Assembly (NCBI GenBank): GCA_902774165.1
Contig: CACYHJ010000050.1
Coordinates: forward strand, 1 to 10,489
Length of the DNA: 10,489 nucleotides
Direction of reading: 5' to 3'
Source of the DNA: Oscillospiraceae bacterium
GTDB taxonomy: Bacteria > Bacillota > Clostridia > Oscillospirales > Acutalibacteraceae
Positions 1 to 6,394 of this stretch are shown one piece after another (position 1 is the first letter of the stretch; each line of letters opens with the position of its first letter). The translations under genes and the position numbers were made by a program. The notes under the pieces are model-generated. The model saw only the letters and a program-made list of their open reading frames with translations, was not told the origin of the DNA and did not search any database.

Positions 1-1338
1 TACGCCCTTGCGGCGCTGTTTCTCGTGGGCGCGCTGCTGGTGGGCGCGACCTTTGTCGTGCACGGGGACGAATACGCCATGAACACCCGCAACCGCCATA
101 TTTACGACGGCAACGTGCTGATCAGCGGCGGCAGAGTCCTTGACGCGCAGGGACGGGTGCTGACAAGCGTACAGAACGGCAAACGGACCTACAACGATTC
201 CGCACGCATCCGCAAGGCGACGCTGCACGTGCTGGGCGAGAGCGGCTATATCGCCGGCGGCGTGCTGGAGAAATACAGCGCGGAGCTGGTGGGATACAAT
301 CTGTTCACCGGCGTGTTCACCGCAAAGGAGCAGGGCGGCAACGACGTGCGCCTGACGCTCGACGCGGATCTGTGCGCCCAGGCTTACAACGCGCTGAACG
401 GTCAGAAGGGCGCCGTGGGCGTTTACAACTACAAGACCGGCGAGATCGTCTGCATGGTCTCCTCCCCTTCCTACGACGTGACGAAAAAACCTTCGGATAT
501 CGACACGAACCCTGCCTACGACGGCGCTTATATGAATAAGTTCATTTACGGCCTGTACGTGCCGGGCTCCACCTTCAAGACCGTCACCGCGGCCTGCGCG
601 ATCGAGAATATCCCCGATATTATGAACCGCAGCTTCAACTGCACCGGCGAATACAAAGCGGCGGACGGCGTCGTCAAGTGCAACGACGTGCACGGCACGG
701 TGAATTTCCAGCAGGCGTACAACCATTCCTGCAACACGGTGTTTGCGCAGATCGCCGACGAGCTCGGCGCGAAAAAGCTGCAGCATACCGCGCAGCGCCT
801 CGGCGTGACGTCCTCCTACCGCATCGGCAGGGTGAATACCGCGGCGGGCTCGGTGGAGCTGTCCGGCGCGTCCCACGCGGACCTGGGCTGGGCGGGCATC
901 GGCCAGTACACCGATCTTGTGAACCCCTGTTACATGATGATGCTGGCCGGCGCCGTCGCGAACGGCGGCGAAGCGGCGACGCCCTATTACGTCGACGGGA
1001 TCTACTCGGCGGACGACGCGAGAATCAGCGACGAGCGGGGCGGGGAAAAACAGCGGCTGCTCAACACATCGACCGCCTCGGTCCTCAAGCAGTTCATGCG
1101 CACCACGGTGACCGATTATTACGGCGAGCGGTATTTCCCGGAGATGCAGATGGCGGCGAAGACCGGCACCGCCGAGGTCGGCGGCGACCTGAAGCCCCAC
1201 GCCTGGATGTTCGGTTTTTCGGAGCTGGAGGATTTTCCCTACGCCTTCGCGGTTGTGGTGGAAAACGGCGGCTCCGGCTACTACGGCGCCGGCCCGGTCG
1301 CGTCCGCGGTCATGAAATCACTGTTCGCGAACCGGTAA
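1..1338 (+). CDS. Class B penicillin-binding protein (transpeptidase), 5'-truncated
   Basis: This is a D,D-transpeptidase that cross-links peptidoglycan outside the membrane and is the target of beta-lactams. The reading frame is open from base 1 and its first ~20 codons are hydrophobic (end of an N-terminal membrane anchor), so the true start lies upstream; the GTG at 25 sits inside that segment and is not a credible start. All three active-site motifs are present: STFK with catalytic Ser at 568-570, SCN at 727-735, and KTGT at 1159-1170. At least 445 codons with no PASTA domain and only a short region before the transpeptidase domain resembles the compact PbpA/FtsI-like class that in Clostridia often follows an FtsW/RodA gene (family knowledge; that gene is not visible here). 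The product is probably active in elongation or division. No clear terminator follows the stop codon. Confidence 0.93.
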   Translation, partial: YALAALFLVGALLVGATFVVHGDEYAMNTRNRHIYDGNVLISGGRVLDAQGRVLTSVQNGKRTYNDSARIRKATLHVLGESGYIAGGVLEKYSAELVGYNLFTGVFTAKEQGGNDVRLTLDADLCAQAYNALNGQKGAVGVYNYKTGEIVCMVSSPSYDVTKKPSDIDTNPAYDGAYMNKFIYGLYVPGSTFKTVTAACAIENIPDIMNRSFNCTGEYKAADGVVKCNDVHGTVNFQQAYNHSCNTVFAQIADELGAKKLQHTAQRLGVTSSYRIGRVNTAAGSVELSGASHADLGWAGIGQYTDLVNPCYMMMLAGAVANGGEAATPYYVDGIYSADDARISDERGGEKQRLLNTSTASVLKQFMRTTVTDYYGERYFPEMQMAAKTGTAEVGGDLKPHAWMFGFSELEDFPYAFAVVVENGGSGYYGAGPVASAVMKSLFANR

Positions 1339-1393
1339 CCGGCGGAGATATCTGTACAGAATGTTAATAAAGTAATAATTTATTTTCGCAAAG

Positions 1394-1423
1394 TTGACAT
1401 TGAAGTGATAAATCCTTTATAAT
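1394..1423 (+). promoter_or_regulatory. Sigma-A type promoter for the ABC transporter operon
   Basis: A perfect -35 box TTGACA (1394-1399), an 18-nt spacer and a perfect -10 box TATAAT (1418-1423) lie in a markedly AT-rich gap between the PBP and ATPase genes. A second TATAAT at 1423-1428 overlaps but would give a 23-nt spacer, so the first is preferred. Transcription would start near 1430, leaving a ~75-nt leader. No regulator gene is visible nearby, and I see no clear operator. Confidence 0.8.
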
Positions 1424-1491
1424 ATAATTTGAATTTCTAACATTGACTATGGGAATCATAATCCAGATCGGTTGAAGTGCCGCATCTTTCC

Positions 1492-1496
1492 GGAGG
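1492..1496 (+). promoter_or_regulatory. Ribosome binding site that fixes the ATPase start
   Basis: GGAGG lies 7 nt before ATG 1504. The frame also contains an earlier GTG at 1477, but that has no Shine-Dalgarno at the right distance, and the extra residues it adds are unlike the usual ABC-ATPase N-terminus. The start is therefore placed at 1504. Confidence 0.85.
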
Positions 1497-1503
1497 ATCC
1501 AAC

Positions 1504-2202
1504 ATGAGCTTTATCGAACTCGATTCCGTTTATAAAAGATATAAAATGGGCGAGGTGACCATCAGCGCCGCCGACGGAATGACGTTTTCCGTCGAGGAGG
1601 GCGAGCTGTGCATGGTGGTCGGCCCCAGCGGCGCGGGAAAAACGACGGTGCTGAACATTCTCGGCGGAATGGACAGCTGCGACGACGGCAAGGTCCGCGT
1701 GGCGGGCGAGCTGATCAACGCCTTCAACCGCAGACGGCTCACCGAATACCGCCGCAGGGACGTGGGCTTTGTGTTTCAGTTCTACAACCTGATCCCGACC
1801 CTGACGGCGCTGGAAAACGTGGAGCTCTCCGCCCATACCAGCCGCAGAGCCCTCGACGCGGAGCGCGTGCTTGAGACGGTAGGGCTTGCGGACCGGATGC
1901 ACAACTTCCCCTCGCAGCTCTCCGGCGGCGAGCAGCAGCGCGTATCCATCGCCCGCGCGCTGGCGAAAAACCCGAAGCTGCTGCTCTGCGACGAGCCCAC
2001 CGGCGCGCTGGATTACGCCACGGGCAAGAATATTCTCAAACTTCTGCAGGACACCTGCATCAATACCGGCATGACGGTGATCGTCGTCACCCACAACCAG
2101 TCCGCGACCCCCATTGCGGACCGGGTCATTACCGTTCGCTCCGGCAGGGTTCAGCGGATCACGGTCAACGACGATCCCCTCCCCGCGGAGCTGCTTGACT
2201 AA
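1504..2202 (+). CDS. ABC transporter ATP-binding protein, MacB/LolD/FtsE-like
   Basis: This 232-residue cytoplasmic ATPase powers the permease encoded just downstream. All nucleotide-binding motifs are intact: Walker A GPSGAGKTT (residues 40-48), Q-loop Gln92, signature LSGGEQQR (139-146), Walker B ending in DEP with catalytic Glu164, D-loop around Ala168-Asp170, and switch His197. The length and the FQFYNLIPTLTALENVE stretch after the Q-loop are typical of the family that pairs with FtsX/MacB-type permeases (mechanotransmission or extrusion rather than classical import). The gap to the permease is only 12 nt, so the two are almost certainly co-transcribed from the promoter at 1394. The substrate cannot be read from the sequence. 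Antimicrobial-peptide or lipoprotein/lipid export and cell-wall-linked signalling are all possible. Confidence 0.95.
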   Translation: MSFIELDSVYKRYKMGEVTISAADGMTFSVEEGELCMVVGPSGAGKTTVLNILGGMDSCDDGKVRVAGELINAFNRRRLTEYRRRDVGFVFQFYNLIPTLTALENVELSAHTSRRALDAERVLETVGLADRMHNFPSQLSGGEQQRVSIARALAKNPKLLLCDEPTGALDYATGKNILKLLQDTCINTGMTVIVVTHNQSATPIADRVITVRSGRVQRITVNDDPLPAELLD

Positions 2203-2214
2203 CGGAGATCTTCC

Positions 2215-5200
2215 ATGAACAGACTTTTATTAAAAAGCACCTTCCGCACCATCGGGCGGAATTTCGGCAGGTTTGTCGCCATTTTACTGATCGTGGCGAC
2301 AGGCCTTGCGTTCTTTGCCGGCGTCAAGGCTGCCGGCCCCGATATGCTGGCGACGGCGAGGAAATACTATGACGATTACAACCTGATGGATCTGCGCGTG
2401 CAGTCCACCATCGGCCTGACCGCGCAGGACGCGCAGGCGCTCTCTCTTGTAGAGGGCGTTGATTACGTTATGCCGGAAAAATTCGTGGACGCCCTGGTCT
2501 GGGTCAACGGCAAGGTCGAGGCGGACATCGACGGCTCACAGATCAGCACCCGCGCCTACGGGATCAATCTTGCGCAGCTGAGCACCTACGCCACCGGCGT
2601 GAAGGACCCGGCGTTCATCAACCGCCCCGAGCTGATCGCGGGCAGGTTCCCCACGGCGGAAAACGAGTGCCTTGTGGACAACAGCCGTCTTTCCACGCCG
2701 GACAGCTACCAGCTGGGCAGCGTAATCACCCTCGGCGGCGACGACGTGAGCATCGAGGATTCCCTCTCGGTGACGGATTTCACCATCGTCGGCGTGATCC
2801 GTTCGCCTTACTACGTGTCCTTTGAGCGCGGCAATTCCCTTGTGGGCAGCGGTAAAATCGGCACCTACATCTATATTCCGGACAGCGTGATCATCAACGA
2901 TTACTATTCCGAAATCTATGTCACCGTTGCCGGCGCACGGGACTACGAACCTTACTCCGACAAATACTTTGAGTATATTCAGCCCGTGGCGGACCGGCTC
3001 AAGGCCATGGAGCCCGAACGGCTGACGATCCGCGCCTCGCAGCTCAACGCGGAGATCCCGCCCGTTGTCGCCAACGCCCAGACTCAGCTCAACGCCCTGC
3101 TCGCCCAGTCGGACGCGCAGTTCGCCCAGGCCGAGGCGCAGCTGGCGCAGCTGGAGAGCCTTGCCGCCAACGGCGACAGCATTCTTGCCGCCGCGGAGGA
3201 GGAATACAACAAGAAATTCTCCGAGCAAACCACAATGCTCAACAACAGCCAGAACGAATACGCCGAGCGGGTCAACACCTTCAACCAGCTGCAGTCCTAT
3301 GTGACCGCCGCGGAGAGCGAATATCAGGCGAAGCTGGCGGAATACAACGCGAAGCAGAGCGAATACAACACGAAGAAGTCGCAGGCGGATATGGCGCAGA
3401 TGCAGATCACCTCCGCCGAGCAGCAGATCGCGCAGACACAAAGTCTGCTTGACCGCACCACCGGTGTTCTCGAATCTCTGCAGGCGTCGCAGGGCGCGGC
3501 GCTGAATCAGGAGGATATCAAGAATATCGTCAATGTGTTTCAGGCGATCAACCCGGATTTGTACAGTGCGATCACAAGTCTGACCGCGCAGGGGCTTGCC
3601 GTCGACGCGATGGCGCTGATCCAGCCGCAGATCGACGAATACAACCGTCAGATTCAGACGCAGCAGCAACAGCTTGATGCGGCAAAACAGCAGCTGGCAA
3701 CCGCGCAGACGGCGCTTGCCGCCGCCGAACAGGAGCTGAGCAGCGGCTCCGCGGAGCTGACCGCCGCCCGTTCGACCCTCGACAACTACGAGGCGCAGCT
3801 GGCCAGCGCGAGAACCCAGCTGGAAGCCTACGGCGACCAGATCCAGAGCGGCGGGTATCAGCTCTCTCTGGCGCAGCTTCAGGCGCAGCAGGAGATCGCG
3901 CAGCTGCGCATGCAGGTACAGAACGCAGACGCGACGCTTGAAGCAAAGAAAAAAGAGCTTGCCGACGCCAGAAAAGAGGTCGACGCGAAGATCGCATTCG
4001 CCCAGACGGTGATCAACCGCGGGCAGAAGACGCTGGCGGGAATCGCCACGGCAAAATGGTACGTTTACGACAGAAACGACTCCCCCGGCTACGCCGGCTA
4101 CGGCTCCGCCGCGTCCAACGTCAACACCCTTTCCTATGTTTTCCCGGTGTTCTTTATCATCGTGGCGGTCATGGTCAGCCTTTCCACCATGACGCGCATG
4201 GTCGCCGACGAGCGCACGCAGATCGGCACGCTGAAGGCTCTCGGCTACAAAAACGGGCAGATCGGCTCCGAATACGTTTTCTACGCGTTCTTTGCCGGGG
4301 TGCTCGGCTCGGTGCTCGGCACGGTGGTGGGCATCATCTATATCCCGCAGGCGGTCGCCGCGGCGTACGGCATCATGTATGAAATGCCGGACGTGATTAT
4401 TCAGGCGCCGGTCTCCACTATCGCCATCGGCTTCGTGCTGTTCTGCCTGATGTCGATTCCGGTTTCCATGCGGGCGGTCCGCAAGGAGCTGGGCGTCGTG
4501 CCCGCGGTGCTGATGCGGGCGAAGGCGCCGAAATCCGGCAAACGGATCCTGCTCGAACGGGTCCGGTTCCTCTGGAAGCGGCTCAGCTTCACCACAAAGG
4601 TCACCATCCGCAATACCTTCCGCGCGCCGAAGCGCACCGTGATGACCCTGATCAGCGTCACCGGCTGCACCGCGCTTCTGCTGGCGGGCTTCGGCATGTA
4701 TGATTCCGTCAGCGCGATCATGAGCAAGCAGTTCGGCAAGGACGGCATTGCCATGTACGATATGCAGATCGTCTTCGACGACCCGCAGACGCCCGAAAAC
4801 AGTTCTGTTCTGGATTCCGTCGCGAGAGAGCCCGGCGTTTCCTCGGTGCTTCTCACCTCGATGACGGCGCTTGCCGGCACCTCGGAGCGGGTTGACAAAA
4901 GCATGGACGTCTACGTGCTGGTGCCGGCGCAGCCCGCCGAGATCAGCGCAATGCTGCAGCTGCGGGATGTTGAGGACGGGCTCCCCCGCGCCATCGACGA
5001 TTCCGGCGCGGTGATCACCGAAAAATTCGCAAAGAACACAAAGACGAGCGTGGGCGACCACATTCTGCTGAAAACCGCAGACAACCGGACGGCGGACGTG
5101 ATCGTCAGCGGCATCGTGGAAAACTACGTCTTTGACTACGCCTATATGACCCCCACGGTTTACACGGCGATCTTCGGCGAGCAGCCGGTGTACCATTACG

Positions 5201-5772
5201 CCCTTGCACGGATGACCGAAGAGGTTCTCGCCGCTGCGGAGAATTCCGCATACGCCGGCGCGGTCAACCCGAAAACCGCCATCGGAGAGGATATCTCCGG
5301 CAAGGTCGGCGTGACCGCCGTCGCGTTCACCTCCGACACCATGAACACCTTCAACGAGGTGGTAAAGGCAATCTCCTACGTGGTCGCGATATTCGTCGTC
5401 GCCGCTGCGGTGCTCGAAATCGTGGTGCTGTATAACCTGGCGAACGTAAACATCCATGAGCGGCTGCGGGAGATCGCAACCCTCAAGGTGCTGGGGTTCT
5501 ACGACAACGAGGTCAGCGCCTATATCTATAAAGAAAACATCATCTTTACCGTGCTCGGCGCGGCGCTCGGCCTGTTCGGCGGCTTCTGGCTGCATAAGCT
5601 GATGCTGAAATATATCGTCGTCGACTCGGTTTCTTACGGCAAGGCCATCAACCTTCCCAGTTATATCGTCGCCTTTACGGCAACGATCCTGCTGTCTCTG
5701 CTGGTCGACCTGCTGCTGCGAAGAAAACTGCGGAATGTCAGCATGGTGGAATCCTTCAAATCCATCGATTAA
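2215..5772 (+). CDS. Large FtsX-type ABC permease with extracellular coiled-coil hairpin
   Basis: This 1185-residue membrane protein is the partner of the ATPase. GGAG at 2204-2207 precedes the ATG by 7 nt. I read eight membrane helices in a 1+3+1+3 pattern: ~14-36, 641-660, 687-710, 733-752, 808-830, 1053-1075, 1109-1130 and 1150-1170. This makes two FtsX units fused in one chain. Each unit has the cytoplasmic coupling motif after its second helix (ADERTQIGTLKALGY from residue 664; HERLREIATLKVLGF from 1081). The first extracellular region holds an ordinary domain (~40-275), then a Gln/Ala/Glu-rich coiled coil (~276-612), interrupted near 430-472 by a stretch without that bias, as expected for the tip of a hairpin. 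A second extracellular domain spans ~831-1052. This layout is common in Firmicutes permeases of unknown substrate. The gene is intact and ends before a strong terminator. Confidence 0.92.
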   Translation: MNRLLLKSTFRTIGRNFGRFVAILLIVATGLAFFAGVKAAGPDMLATARKYYDDYNLMDLRVQSTIGLTAQDAQALSLVEGVDYVMPEKFVDALVWVNGKVEADIDGSQISTRAYGINLAQLSTYATGVKDPAFINRPELIAGRFPTAENECLVDNSRLSTPDSYQLGSVITLGGDDVSIEDSLSVTDFTIVGVIRSPYYVSFERGNSLVGSGKIGTYIYIPDSVIINDYYSEIYVTVAGARDYEPYSDKYFEYIQPVADRLKAMEPERLTIRASQLNAEIPPVVANAQTQLNALLAQSDAQFAQAEAQLAQLESLAANGDSILAAAEEEYNKKFSEQTTMLNNSQNEYAERVNTFNQLQSYVTAAESEYQAKLAEYNAKQSEYNTKKSQADMAQMQITSAEQQIAQTQSLLDRTTGVLESLQASQGAALNQEDIKNIVNVFQAINPDLYSAITSLTAQGLAVDAMALIQPQIDEYNRQIQTQQQQLDAAKQQLATAQTALAAAEQELSSGSAELTAARSTLDNYEAQLASARTQLEAYGDQIQSGGYQLSLAQLQAQQEIAQLRMQVQNADATLEAKKKELADARKEVDAKIAFAQTVINRGQKTLAGIATAKWYVYDRNDSPGYAGYGSAASNVNTLSYVFPVFFIIVAVMVSLSTMTRMVADERTQIGTLKALGYKNGQIGSEYVFYAFFAGVLGSVLGTVVGIIYIPQAVAAAYGIMYEMPDVIIQAPVSTIAIGFVLFCLMSIPVSMRAVRKELGVVPAVLMRAKAPKSGKRILLERVRFLWKRLSFTTKVTIRNTFRAPKRTVMTLISVTGCTALLLAGFGMYDSVSAIMSKQFGKDGIAMYDMQIVFDDPQTPENSSVLDSVAREPGVSSVLLTSMTALAGTSERVDKSMDVYVLVPAQPAEISAMLQLRDVEDGLPRAIDDSGAVITEKFAKNTKTSVGDHILLKTADNRTADVIVSGIVENYVFDYAYMTPTVYTAIFGEQPVYHYALARMTEEVLAAAENSAYAGAVNPKTAIGEDISGKVGVTAVAFTSDTMNTFNEVVKAISYVVAIFVVAAAVLEIVVLYNLANVNIHERLREIATLKVLGFYDNEVSAYIYKENIIFTVLGAALGLFGGFWLHKLMLKYIVVDSVSYGKAINLPSYIVAFTATILLSLLVDLLLRRKLRNVSMVESFKSID

Positions 5773-5787
5773 CAAAATCTCCGACAG

Positions 5788-5820
5788 AAAACAGATCCGA
5801 TTTGCCCGGATCTGTTTTTT
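5788..5820 (+). terminator. Intrinsic terminator of the ABC transporter operon
   Basis: A perfect 12-bp stem AAAACAGATCCG (5788-5799) / CGGATCTGTTTT (5807-5818) with a 7-nt loop ATTTGCC is followed by Ts through 5820. It begins 15 nt after the permease stop codon. The A-run at the left foot means it could also work in the opposite direction, but no gene converges on it within the window. Confidence 0.93.
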
Positions 5821-5823
5821 CTA

Positions 5824-5852
5824 TTGCTTTTTCCGCCGGGATGTGGTAAGAT
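5824..5852 (+). promoter_or_regulatory. Candidate promoter of the riboswitch transcript
   Basis: TTGCTT (5824-5829), a 17-nt spacer and TAAGAT (5847-5852) preceded by TGG (an extended -10 TGn element at 5844-5846) give a plausible sigma-A promoter. Transcription would begin near 5859, about 20 nt before the first helix of the riboswitch. The -35 match is weak (3 of 6), so the extended -10 carries the call. CATAAT at 5858 and 5866 are alternative -10 boxes without good -35 partners. Confidence 0.4.
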
Positions 5853-5877
5853 AGGACCATAATCTCATAATGAAATG

Positions 5878-6082
5878 AAAATACGGTTTGAAAAGTTGTA
5901 AACTGAGTAAAAGACGCGGCCGCCGCGTTCATCCGCGGGGCGCAAAGGGAAATCCGGTTCGAATCCGGAACAACCGCCATTACTGTATTTGACGAAACGG
6001 GAACGTGCGGGGCTTCCCCGCGGCGCTGTCGCTGATTTCCGCGGGATCGCGGCGTCATAAGTCAGAACACCTGCCGTATTTT
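5878..6082 (+). promoter_or_regulatory. Cobalamin (vitamin B12) riboswitch aptamer
   Basis: The RNA aptamer senses adenosylcobalamin or a related corrinoid and usually shuts off downstream genes when B12 is plentiful (family knowledge). The closing helix P1 is a perfect 9-bp pair, AAAATACGG (5878-5886) with CCGTATTTT (6074-6082). The conserved core is recognisable: GGGAA (5947-5951), CCGGT...ATCCGG (5954-5968), then CCGCCATTACTGT (5974-5986), and the 3' B12-box GTCAGAACACCTGCC (6061-6075). Supporting helices include ACGCGG/CCGCGT (5914-5928), TGACG (5990-5994) with CGTCA (6053-6057), and a GCGGGG/CCCCGC hairpin (6007-6021). The ~205-nt size fits the family. Which subclass or ligand it prefers cannot be told from this reading. 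Confidence 0.9.
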
Positions 6083-6111
6083 CAACCAGGTTCAACATGA
6101 TTGGGCGAGAA

Positions 6112-6170
6112 GAGTGCAACCGAAATTCAGACGGCGGGTCTGTCTGCTTTGCGGTGCGCTCCTTATTTTT
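6112..6170 (+). terminator. Candidate riboswitch-proximal terminator hairpin
   Basis: GAGTGCAACC (6112-6121) can pair with GGTGCGCTC (6153-6161), with one bulged A and one G-T wobble, enclosing a second hairpin CAGAC/GTCTG (6128-6142). The T-rich stretch CTTATTTTTC follows. It begins 30 nt after the aptamer, where an expression platform would be expected. The stem is imperfect, so this is a candidate only. Confidence 0.4.
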
Positions 6171-6179
6171 CTCTTTTGA

Positions 6180-6224
6180 GCGGCAGCCGCAGGGCTTTGG
6201 TTTGTGCTGCCGCGTCAGCGCGGC
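6180..6224 (+). other. Two mutually exclusive hairpins in the riboswitch leader
   Basis: GCGGCAGC (6180-6187) can pair with GCTGCCGC (6206-6213), an 8-bp stem with an 18-nt loop. The overlapping sequence GCCGCG (6209-6214) can instead pair with CGCGGC (6219-6224) around a TCAG tetraloop, followed by CTTT. Both cannot form at once. This arrangement suits a switch between two leader structures, but a GC-rich leader can produce such pairs by chance. Confidence 0.3.
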
Positions 6225-6253
6225 CTTTGCGATCGTCGGATGAAATCGGCTGT

Positions 6254-6287
6254 GCTCTTTCCCGGATCCCGAGGGAAGAGCCTTTTT
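6254..6287 (+). terminator. Intrinsic terminator in the leader upstream of the surface-protein gene
   Basis: GCTCTTTCCC (6254-6263) pairs with GGGAAGAGC (6273-6281), 9 bp with one bulged T and a 9-nt loop. It is followed by C and five Ts (6283-6287). It sits between the cobalamin aptamer and the first start codon (6395), so it is the best candidate for the on/off element of the riboswitch, although it lies ~170 nt after the aptamer. Confidence 0.65.
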
Positions 6288-6376
6288 CATTACGGCGAAA
6301 GGAGGCATCAAAGCGGTTTTTCATTTTAACTGAAAAGCTGTTTTGGGCGGCAAAACGGCAGGACCTGACAAACTTC

Positions 6377-6383
6377 AAAGGAG
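6377..6383 (+). promoter_or_regulatory. Ribosome binding site that fixes the surface-protein start
   Basis: AAAGGAG lies 11 nt before ATG 6395. The frame is open further upstream (to about 6101), but that stretch is riboswitch leader containing hairpins. Starting at 6395 puts a textbook signal peptide at the N-terminus, which decides the start. Confidence 0.85.
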
Positions 6384-6394
6384 AAAAACAAGAC

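Noticed and set aside
1366..1384. AATAAA/TTTATT inverted repeat after the PBP gene, considered as terminator or operator
   Set aside because: It is a six-pair AT-only stem in a very AT-rich gap. It would be unstable and is likely to occur by chance.
2536..5775. Very long open reading frame on the minus strand (about 1079 codons) opposite the permease gene
   Set aside because: It mirrors the GC-rich codon pattern of the permease gene, encodes a His/Arg/Gly-rich sequence without domains or plausible membrane helices, and has no convincing start signal. Similar shadows lie opposite the surface protein (6326-7513, 7886-9418) and the lipoprotein (9166-10389).
5956..5979. tRNA-like stretch: GGTTCGAATCC followed by CCGCCA, resembling a T-arm and acceptor end
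   Set aside because: There is no matching acceptor 5' strand, D-arm or anticodon arm at the right distances. The same bases are explained fully by the conserved core of the cobalamin riboswitch.
6097..6243. Short open frame of about 48 codons starting ATG ATT GGG in the leader
   Set aside because: It has only a weak AGG before the ATG, contains no recognisable domain, and overlaps the candidate terminator hairpins. A leader peptide cannot be excluded, but nothing supports one.
6101..6394. Upstream in-frame extension of the surface-protein reading frame
   Set aside because: This stretch is riboswitch leader with hairpins and T-tracts. The ribosome binding site and signal peptide both point to the ATG at 6395.
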